Positions 1 through 8,001 of a DNA stretch of 33,676 nucleotides are shown one piece after another. This DNA comes from Bacteroidales bacterium (GTDB lineage: Bacteria; Bacteroidota; Bacteroidia; Bacteroidales; JAADGE01): contig JAOZMB010000021.1 in assembly GCA_029934515.1 (NCBI GenBank), positions 1 through 33,676 on the forward strand, in the 5' to 3' direction. Each line of letters starts with the position of its first letter. The first letter of the stretch is position 1. The notes under the pieces were generated by a model. That model made no database searches and was not told the origin of the DNA. It saw only the letters and a list, made by a program, of their open reading frames with translations. The translations under genes and the position numbers were made by a program.

Positions 1-1
1 A

Positions 2-925
2 ACGTCTTTATTTTGGTTTTCGGAAATGAAAAAAAATAATTTAAAACCAAATGAATTTTCTTATTCAACTTTAATTCATAAATCAGAGAATTATGAACAA
101 ATGATAAAGCATTTCAATGAAATGAAAAATAATAATTTACAGGCTAACGATATTATTTATAATAGTTTGATTAATTATTCAAAAAGCTACGAACAAGCAA
201 TTTATTTTTTTGATGAAATGAAAGAAAAAGGTTTGATACCTGATATAATTTCTTATTCAATTTTAATCAAAAAATCAAAAACTTACGAACAGGCTTTTGA
301 GCATTTTTCGGAAATGAAAAAAAATAATTTAAAACCCGATATAATTTCTTATTCAACTTTAATATCCAAAAGCGAAGATTATAAAACGTCTTTATTTTGG
401 TTTTCGGAAATGAAAAAAAATAATTTAAAACCCGATATAATTTCTTATTCAACTTTAATATCCAAAAGCGAAGATTATAAAACGTCTTTATTTTGGTTTT
501 CGGAAATGAAAAAAAATAATTTAAAACCAAATACATACACTTATACGACTCTGATAAGAAAATGTGGAAATGAAAATATTGCTTTTTCTTTGCTTAATAA
601 AATAAAAAATAATCGTTTAAAACCTGATGCTGTTACATTTGGTATTTTTTTATATTTTGGTAGAAGCGAAAGGAAACAAAAAAAATTAATACAAAAATTT
701 TTAACAATTTTCATTCCTGGTAAAGATTTCGGTTATAATGAATTTCGTCATTTACGAATGAACTCCTTGCCTGTTCTTCTTTTTTCTGATGCTATATATA
801 AAATTGCTCCTCTTCAGAGACGTTTAATTTGTATGCTTTTGGAAAAAGTAAACCCGCAAGAAATAAATCCTTATATGCGACAAAAATATAATCACCTTTC
901 AAATATCTTAAATTGTAGAAATTAA
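2..925 (+). CDS. PPR-like (pentatricopeptide-type) repeat protein, 5'-truncated by the window edge
   Basis: Repeats such as IISYSTLISKSEDYKTSLFWFSEMKKNNLKPD match the PPR pattern (VTYNTLI...EALELFEEMKEKGIKPD) with a 32-aa period. The frame is open from base 2 (TSLFWFSEM...), so the listed ATG at 26 is internal. Confidence 0.8.
   Translation, partial: TSLFWFSEMKKNNLKPNEFSYSTLIHKSENYEQMIKHFNEMKNNNLQANDIIYNSLINYSKSYEQAIYFFDEMKEKGLIPDIISYSILIKKSKTYEQAFEHFSEMKKNNLKPDIISYSTLISKSEDYKTSLFWFSEMKKNNLKPDIISYSTLISKSEDYKTSLFWFSEMKKNNLKPNTYTYTTLIRKCGNENIAFSLLNKIKNNRLKPDAVTFGIFLYFGRSERKQKKLIQKFLTIFIPGKDFGYNEFRHLRMNSLPVLLFSDAIYKIAPLQRRLICMLLEKVNPQEINPYMRQKYNHLSNILNCRN
305..529 (+). repeat. 96-bp tandem duplication inside the PPR-like gene (about 2.3 copies)
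   Basis: 'ttttcggaaatgaaaaaaaataatttaaaacc' recurs at about 305, 401 and 497. The units starting at 308 and 404 are identical over 96 bp. Bases 1-52 equal bases 481-532. Confidence 0.9.
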
Positions 926-1018
926 TGTAATTACGAATTTGTTTACAACTAATAATAAGTATTTTACAAGAAACAAATCAGGAAGTTATTTTTTTAATAA
1001 TTATTCAATTTTAAAAAC

Positions 1019-1330
1019 ATGGGAAATAAAAAACTCAATATAATTAATGAATCAATTAAAAATTTAGGTTTTTCAAATATTTATGAATTTGCAGAGGTTC
1101 AGCTTATCAAAATACTTGAAAAAAATATAGAAACGACAAAGGAAGTTATAATAAAATTAGAAAAAAAATATAAAATGAAACTAGAAAACTTCAATAAAAA
1201 TTTTTATGAAACAGATAATTTTTCATTAATAGAAAAAGAAGACGATGAAATGGATTGGAAAATAAATTCGGAATTTTATATAACTTACAAAAAAAATTTA
1301 AATAACTTAAAAAATGGAGAAGATAATTGA
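1019..1330 (+). CDS. Small hypothetical protein, Lys/Glu-rich
   Basis: 103-codon ORF beginning with ATG; no family recognised. Confidence 0.5.
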   Translation: MGNKKLNIINESIKNLGFSNIYEFAEVQLIKILEKNIETTKEVIIKLEKKYKMKLENFNKNFYETDNFSLIEKEDDEMDWKINSEFYITYKKNLNNLKNGEDN

Positions 1331-1385
1331 AAAATTCACCGATATTGCATATAAACAGTCGGCATTTAAGCCACAACGTCAGTAA
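1314..1385 (+). other. Short ORF (MEKIIEKFTDIAYKQSAFKPQRQ) overlapping the 3' end of the 1019-1330 ORF; possible remnant
   Basis: ATG at 1314 overlaps the upstream stop; TAA at 1383-1385; only 23 aa. Confidence 0.25.
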
Positions 1386-1414
1386 TTTATTTTTATCATT
1401 TAACTTCTTAACTT

Positions 1415-1548
1415 ATGGAAAAAAAAAAACAAGAATTATCCAATCATTTTCGTGTTTCCGAGAATGAATTTACAAATCTTTTGTTAAAAAAATTTCTGGT
1501 AGTTCATTTACAAAAAACGAATTTAAAATTATCTGTTTTGCAATCTAA
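1415..1548 (+). pseudogene. Small frameshifted ORF
   Basis: Frame 1 reads MEKKKQELSNHFRVSENEFTNLLLKK. Adding one A to the A7 tract at 1486-1492 continues it as ISGSSFTKNEFKIICFAI-stop. Confidence 0.35.
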
Positions 1549-1676
1549 GTAAAATATTTTGATATTACCGATAAAATTATTATCTTGCGTGAAAACAGAA
1601 TGAATTATTGTAATATAAATCTTAAAAAAAACATAAACTATTGTTATACAAATATATAAAATAAACTTTAATTGTT

Positions 1677-4600
1677 ATGAAAATTTTAAAACTTCACATA
1701 AAAAATATCAATTCTCTGAACATCGAGAAGACTATTGATTTTACAAATTATCCATTATCTGGTACTGGACTCTTCGCAATTACAGGACCTACTGGCTCAG
1801 GCAAAAGTACACTGCTTGATGCAATATCGCTTGCTTTGTATGGTGAAATTCCACGTTCTGGTGAACGAAAAGTAACAAAAAAAACAATAAAAGATAATGG
1901 TCTTATATTAAGTAGAAATTCAAAAGACTGTTATGCTGCTGTTGATTATGAAGTTAGCGGTAAACAGTATTGTTCAAAATGGAGTATATCAATAAACAGA
2001 AACGGTAACCTTCGCGATCATGATATGGAATTTTCTGAACTCCCAGAAAAGAAAATATATGACCTCAAAAAAAGTGAAGTTCCAGCACAAAATGAAAAAA
2101 TTATTGGTCTTAATTACGAACAATTCGTAAAATCAATTGTTCTATCGCAAGGAGAATTTGCTAAATTTCTTAAAGCAAAAAAGCAAAAAAGAAGTGCGCT
2201 TTTGGAAAAAATTACAGGAACTGAAATATATCGTAAAATAGGTGCAAAAGTGTACGAAAAACAAAAAATCGAAGAACTTAAATATGAAAAAATTAAAACA
2301 GAACTAAATTCTATTGATATTTTACCCGATGAAACAGTTAAGAACAAAAAAGAAAATATTATAAAATATCATAAAAATATTGAACAAAATTCATCAAAAT
2401 TTGACGAATATAAAAGATATATTCAAATAAAATCTGAAATAAAAGAATTAATTGAAAAACAAATATTATATAATAAAAAATATAAAAGTAACAAAAAACA
2501 AATAGAAAATAATAAACAAAAGTTCATAAAATTAGAACAACATGACAAACTCTTAGGAAAACAAAAAGATATTCATGCTTACAGAACAGAACAAAATAAC
2601 CAGACGAACATAAAACACAAACACACAAAAGCAAAAGAGCAAAATATTGATATAAAAAATAATATCGAAAATATACAAAAAGAAGAAAAAATTTACGAAG
2701 AAAAAAAATCAAAAATAGAAAATGATATAAAAATAATGAACCCGATTTTTAAAGCTGTTAAAGATATTGATAATAAAATTAAAGAAAACAAAAACCAATT
2801 TGAATACCAAAAATTAGATTTTATAAAACTCGAAAAAATAAACAACGAAACAAAAAAAAATATTGAAAAATTAAATAATAATATTAATATTCTCAAAAAA
2901 AATGAAAATAGTATTTCAAATTACTTAGAGAAAAATAAAATAATCGAAAATCTTAAAAATGATTTCCCTATAATAACGGAAAAATTAAAAACTAAAAAAC
3001 AGTTTGTCGATAAATTAAAAAAAATATTTAATGAAAGTGCAAAATTTGAATTCTCAAAAAAATTGAAAATCGCAAGAACAGCTAATAATAAAAATAAAAT
3101 ATTGATTGATTTAAAAAAAGAATATTCTGAAAAAATTAACAATTATCAGACAAAAGTTAGTTATGAAATTGAAAATTTGAACGAACTTAGCGAACGCAGA
3201 GAAGAAAAACTTAAAGAATATAACGAAATTGAAAAATTGATAGAAATTCAAAAAGATTATAAAAATTCTAACAAAAAATTAAGAAAAATAGAAAAAGAAC
3301 TGGAAGAGTTAGATTATGATATAAAACAAATTACAGATGAAATAAAAATATATAAAAATGAAACTGAAATAACTGAAAAACATAAGGAAGAACTGCAAAA
3401 AAAATATGAACGCGAACAATTGGAAAATAAATATAAAGACGATAGACTGAAATTAAAAAACAACGAAGAATGTTGGCTTTGCGGCTCAAAAGAACACCCT
3501 TATATTGCTGAGTACAAAAAAAATCCAGAAAAAACAAAACAACAACTTATAAAAATAAAAAAAGAGTATAAAAAATTTAACATAAAACTGAACGAATTGA
3601 TAAATAAAAATATCGAAAAACAGGCATATCTTAAACAAGAAAAAAGAAATAATAACAATTTAATAAAAGATAAAAATAATTTAATAACAAAATATCAGAA
3701 TATTTTATTGTCAGAAAAATTGAAAATAAAAATTGACGATACTGACAGTAGTTATAATATCAAAAAAAATATTATATCACAGGGCAAAGAATTAAAAGAA
3801 CAACTTTTTTTGTTGAAATCGCTTGGTAAGATAAACGAACTACAAGAACATATACAGAACTTAATTAATTCTGAAAATGAGATTAAAAATTTATTTCTAA
3901 AATATCATGAATATATTGGAGCTATTGGAAATTTTAGTAAAAATCTGGAAACTTTGAAGCAAAAACTTATAGATTATAATATTAAAGTAAAAGAATATGA
4001 AAAAACAATAAACAAAATTAACGGACAAAATATTATATTAAAAGAAAGAAAGAAACTCGTTGAAAAACAAACAAATATTATAAAAGAAAAAAAAAATTCT
4101 TTAAAAATAATTGATGATAAAATTAATTGTTTAGAAAAAAAACGATATGATTTGATGCAAAATAAAAACCCAGAAAAAGAAGAAGAAAAACTGCTCAAAC
4201 AAATAAATTCTTGTTTAAAAAATATAAACAAAATTAAACAAGAAAAATCTGGTCTGTTAAGTGACAAGAAAAATAATGAAATATTGATTGAGAATACAAA
4301 AAAAGAAAAAGCAGAACTCAACAAAAATATTGAAACAAAAAAAATAAAACTGATACTACAAATAGAAAAAATAGGATACAATAATATTAAATCTGCCGAA
4401 AATGATATTCTGAATGAAAACATTGCTGTAAAAATAAGACAACTGAAAAATAAACTTGGAAATGAAAAATTTTTGTTAGATGAGCAATTATCCGAGCTAC
4501 AAAATCAAATAAAAATAAAGCAGGAAAAAGATTTTAGTAATTTAATTTACGAAGATTTAATAAATAAAATAGACTATTTAGAAAAAAATATACGTTCTGA

Positions 4601-5222
4601 TAATCAGAACATAGGAGCTTTGCAAAACGAAATAAATGAGAACCAGAAAAGAACCGAAAAATTTGAAATTAAAAAAAAATACTTCAATATATGCAAAAAA
4701 GAATATTCAAGATGGCAATTGCTAAACCAATACATAGGCGATGCAAAAGGAAATCGATTCTCTGCTTTCGCTCAGGAACTTACTCTAATACAATTACTTA
4801 AATTTGCAAATAAACACTTACTTAATTTTTCGGGACGCTATTTGCTGAAAAAGAAAAATACAAAAAATCAAACAGACGAAGATTTGCTTGTCGTAGATAC
4901 TTATCTTGGAAACAGCGAAAGGTCTGTTCTAACTTTATCAGGTGGCGAGAGTTTCCTTGCAAGTCTGTCGCTTGCCTTGGGACTGTCAGACCTTGCTGGT
5001 GGAAGCACCAAATTGCAAAGCCTTTTTATTGACGAAGGTTTTGGTTCATTAGACAGTGAGGCTCTCGACGACGCTTTAAACGCATTAGAAAAATTGCAAA
5101 ACGAAACAAATAGAACAATAGGAATTATTTCTCATGTACAAGCTCTTAAAGAACGAATCAGTACAAGAATAGAAATGATTCCATCAAGTTCTGGATACAG
5201 TACAATTGAAATAAAAGATTAA
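1677..5222 (+). CDS. sbcC: SbcC-like SMC-family exonuclease subunit (Rad50 homologue)
   Basis: Walker A GPTGSGKST near the N-terminus, long coiled coils, zinc-hook CWLCG, C-terminal ABC signature LSGGESFLASLSLALGLSDL and Walker B LFIDEGFGSLD. Confidence 0.93.
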   Translation: MKILKLHIKNINSLNIEKTIDFTNYPLSGTGLFAITGPTGSGKSTLLDAISLALYGEIPRSGERKVTKKTIKDNGLILSRNSKDCYAAVDYEVSGKQYCSKWSISINRNGNLRDHDMEFSELPEKKIYDLKKSEVPAQNEKIIGLNYEQFVKSIVLSQGEFAKFLKAKKQKRSALLEKITGTEIYRKIGAKVYEKQKIEELKYEKIKTELNSIDILPDETVKNKKENIIKYHKNIEQNSSKFDEYKRYIQIKSEIKELIEKQILYNKKYKSNKKQIENNKQKFIKLEQHDKLLGKQKDIHAYRTEQNNQTNIKHKHTKAKEQNIDIKNNIENIQKEEKIYEEKKSKIENDIKIMNPIFKAVKDIDNKIKENKNQFEYQKLDFIKLEKINNETKKNIEKLNNNINILKKNENSISNYLEKNKIIENLKNDFPIITEKLKTKKQFVDKLKKIFNESAKFEFSKKLKIARTANNKNKILIDLKKEYSEKINNYQTKVSYEIENLNELSERREEKLKEYNEIEKLIEIQKDYKNSNKKLRKIEKELEELDYDIKQITDEIKIYKNETEITEKHKEELQKKYEREQLENKYKDDRLKLKNNEECWLCGSKEHPYIAEYKKNPEKTKQQLIKIKKEYKKFNIKLNELINKNIEKQAYLKQEKRNNNNLIKDKNNLITKYQNILLSEKLKIKIDDTDSSYNIKKNIISQGKELKEQLFLLKSLGKINELQEHIQNLINSENEIKNLFLKYHEYIGAIGNFSKNLETLKQKLIDYNIKVKEYEKTINKINGQNIILKERKKLVEKQTNIIKEKKNSLKIIDDKINCLEKKRYDLMQNKNPEKEEEKLLKQINSCLKNINKIKQEKSGLLSDKKNNEILIENTKKEKAELNKNIETKKIKLILQIEKIGYNNIKSAENDILNENIAVKIRQLKNKLGNEKFLLDEQLSELQNQIKIKQEKDFSNLIYEDLINKIDYLEKNIRSDNQNIGALQNEINENQKRTEKFEIKKKYFNICKKEYSRWQLLNQYIGDAKGNRFSAFAQELTLIQLLKFANKHLLNFSGRYLLKKKNTKNQTDEDLLVVDTYLGNSERSVLTLSGGESFLASLSLALGLSDLAGGSTKLQSLFIDEGFGSLDSEALDDALNALEKLQNETNRTIGIISHVQALKERISTRIEMIPSSSGYSTIEIKD

Positions 5223-5258
5223 ATAAAAAATTAAATTAAATCATAAAAATACAATATT

Positions 5259-5762
5259 ATGAATAATACAATGAAAAATAAACTCAACTTTATATTTTTA
5301 TTTGTTATATTTTGGGGAGTCGTAGGGTGCCAGAAAGATGAAATAAAACCAGTTGAATATATCAGTTTGGGAATTGATAAGTCAGGGAAAAAAATTCTAA
5401 CTGGAAAAGCAAGCATCTCAAAAGGAATAACAGTTATTGCAGCTCATGAGTTAGAAAAAAATAAAAAAAGTAATCTGGTAATAAATGTACACGGAGATAG
5501 AAAAGGTTCTTATAAACAAGAATATGATTATAAAACAAACGTTTCCGTTACTCAATGTGCTTTGACATACAAGATAATATCTAAATCGGAAAACAATAAA
5601 ACAAAATATTTTGCTTCCTATGAAGGTGTTGTTAATATTTTAGAAATAGACAGAGAAAATAATAAAATAAGTGGTTCTTATAATTTCAAAGCGAAAGATA
5701 TCTCGAAAGCCAAAAATATAAAAGATATCAATGGTAAATTTATAAATCTAAGCTACGAATAA
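5259..5762 (+). CDS. Hypothetical lipoprotein
   Basis: N-terminal hydrophobic stretch followed by lipobox-like GVVGC; alternative start at 5271. Confidence 0.65.
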   Translation: MNNTMKNKLNFIFLFVIFWGVVGCQKDEIKPVEYISLGIDKSGKKILTGKASISKGITVIAAHELEKNKKSNLVINVHGDRKGSYKQEYDYKTNVSVTQCALTYKIISKSENNKTKYFASYEGVVNILEIDRENNKISGSYNFKAKDISKAKNIKDINGKFINLSYE

Positions 5763-5859
5763 AGAACTAAAAATAGATGTTAAATATTGATTTTCAATAT
5801 TATATAAATAAATAAAACGAAACACACAACAAATAATAATTAACAAATTTATACAATTT

Positions 5860-7329
5860 ATGTCATTTTTTTCAGAAAAAATAACCTCAGAGGCGCTAAC
5901 CTTTGATGATGTTTTATTACTTCCAGATTACTCAGAAGTATTACCGCGAAATACTGATTTAAGAACTAAATTCAGTAGAAATATTACGCTTAACTGTCCA
6001 ATAGTATCGGCGGCAATGGATACTGTTACAGAGTCGGAACTTGCAATCGCGATTGCGAGAGAAGGAGGAATTGGTGTTATTCATAAAAATATGAGTATAG
6101 AAAGACAAGCACAACAAGTAAGACAAGTAAAAAGAGCAGAAAACGGAATGATAATAGACCCAATTACAATATCACCAGACGACACAGTAAAAGATGCTCT
6201 TGAGCTAATGTCAAAATACAAAATAGGAGGTATTCCAGTTGTTGTAAAACAAAATAAATTAATCGGAATTGTAACAAATAGGGATTTGAGATTTGAAAAA
6301 AATCTTGGGCTTAAAATTAAACAAATAATGACAAGCAAAAACCTTGTTACAACATCGCAGACAACAAATCTGGAACAAGCCGCAAAAATACTTCAAGAAC
6401 ATAAAATAGAAAAACTTCTTGTAGTTGATAATAATTATAGATTAGTAGGACTTATTACTTACAAAGATATAACAAAAGCAAAAGACCGTCCAAATGCCTG
6501 CAAAGACAGTAAAGGCAGATTGCGTGTCGCCGCAGGAATAGGAGTCACAAATGATTCTATAGAAAGGATAATTGCTTTAAATAAAGCTGGCGTTGATGCT
6601 ATTGTTATTGATACAGCACACGGACACTCAAAAGGTGTTATCGAACTATTGAAAAAAGCAAAAAAGAAGTTTAAAAATATTGACTTTATTGTCGGAAATA
6701 TAGCAACTATTCAAGCCGGAATAGACCTTGTCGAAGCAGGTGCAGATGCCGTAAAAGTTGGAATAGGACCTGGTTCGATATGCACGACAAGAATAATTGC
6801 AGGAGTTGGTGTTCCTCAGCTTTCGGCAATATACAATGTTGCTGATGCACTAAAAGCAACGAAAATTCCAGTTATCGCAGACGGTGGAATCAGATATTCT
6901 GGCGATATTGTAAAGGCAATAGCTGCGGGTGCATCTTCCGTTATGTTAGGTTCTATGTTTGCTGGAGTCGACGAATCACCTGGAGAAGCAATAATATATC
7001 AGGGACGTAAATTTAAATCTTACAGAGGAATGGGGTCAGTTGAAGCTATGGTTGCTGGTTCAAAAGATAGATATTTCCAAGACGTAGAAAATGATATTAA
7101 AAAATTGGTGCCTGAGGGAATATCAGCAAGAGTGCCATACAAAGGCTCACTAAATGAAGTTATTTATCAATTAATAGGTGGACTAAGAGCTGGAATGGGT
7201 TATTGCGGAGCAAAAAATATAAAAACACTAAAAAATGCAAAATTTGTTAAAATAACAAATTCAGGAGTAACAGAGAATCACCCTCACGATGTTACAATAA
7301 CAAGAGAAGCACCAAATTACAGTAGATAA
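5860..7329 (+). CDS. guaB: Inosine-5'-monophosphate dehydrogenase
   Basis: [18 protein letters not shown], two CBS domains, catalytic loop [25 protein letters not shown]; 489 aa. Confidence 0.98.
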   Translation: MSFFSEKITSEALTFDDVLLLPDYSEVLPRNTDLRTKFSRNITLNCPIVSAAMDTVTESELAIAIAREGGIGVIHKNMSIERQAQQVRQVKRAENGMIIDPITISPDDTVKDALELMSKYKIGGIPVVVKQNKLIGIVTNRDLRFEKNLGLKIKQIMTSKNLVTTSQTTNLEQAAKILQEHKIEKLLVVDNNYRLVGLITYKDITKAKDRPNACKDSKGRLRVAAGIGVTNDSIERIIALNKAGVDAIVIDTAHGHSKGVIELLKKAKKKFKNIDFIVGNIATIQAGIDLVEAGADAVKVGIGPGSICTTRIIAGVGVPQLSAIYNVADALKATKIPVIADGGIRYSGDIVKAIAAGASSVMLGSMFAGVDESPGEAIIYQGRKFKSYRGMGSVEAMVAGSKDRYFQDVENDIKKLVPEGISARVPYKGSLNEVIYQLIGGLRAGMGYCGAKNIKTLKNAKFVKITNSGVTENHPHDVTITREAPNYSR

Positions 7330-7360
7330 ATTCAAAAAATTATATTTTAAAATAAATTAA

Positions 7361-7920
7361 AATTATGAACACAGATGTTTTGTTACAAATGATGACGGCG
7401 ATGCAACAAGTGATATTGCTATTTTAACAATTGATGAAGAAAATCCAACAATAATCTGCGTAGATAATCAAATAAGAACACTACAAGAAGGAGAAGCTTT
7501 TTATACAGTATCGGGAAGCGAATTTGAATCGCTATCAAATGATAATTGTGAAATTGCTGATATTACTAATAGTTTTAATAATTTATCGACATTAGAAAAC
7601 GCCGAACTGCCAATTGGTTTAACAATACTTGAATGGACAGCAATAGATATAGCAAATAACTCGGAAACGTGTAGTTTTGAAATTCAGATAAATGAATTTA
7701 CAGGAACAGAAGTATTAGAACAAAATACTTTTTCTATTTTTCCAAACCCGTCAAAAGGAATTTTTATTTTGGAAACAAATAATCAAAAAATTGGAAAAAT
7801 TGAAATAACAGATATAACAGGAAAAGTTATTTATAGTTCAGAAGGTCAAAATTTTACAGGTTCAAATATTGATTTAACGAGTCAAAAAAAGGTATTTATT
7901 TTATTAAAATTAATACTTAA
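7361..7920 (+). pseudogene. 3' remnant of a T9SS-secreted protein (Ig-like/HYR-like region plus C-terminal sorting domain)
   Basis: Open from 7361 after a TAA: NYEHRCFVTNDDGDATSDIAILTIDEENPTIICVDN...FSIFPNPSKGIFILETNNQKIGKIEITDITGKVIYSS...IDLTSQKK. The sorting domain is completed (GIYFIKINT-stop, TAA 7918-7920) only by shifting one base in the A7 tract at 7884-7890. No plausible start or signal peptide. Confidence 0.8.
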
Positions 7921-8001
7921 AATTTAGTTTATACAGAAAAACTAATAATTCAATAATTGAAAAATCAAACTTTGGCAAAGAAAATAAATTAAAATAAATA
8001 T

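Noticed and set aside
305-529. Possible CRISPR-like array because of regular spacing
   Set aside because: Repeats are in-frame coding, contiguous (no unique spacers) and encode PPR-like units.
267-536. Minus-strand ORF with apparent protein repeats (RVLNYFFSFPK...)
   Set aside because: Antisense shadow of the 96-bp tandem repeat in the PPR-like gene.
3974-4423. 149-aa minus-strand ORF inside sbcC
   Set aside because: Antisense to Lys/Glu/Ile-rich coiled-coil codons; Phe/Ser-rich composition typical of shadow ORFs.
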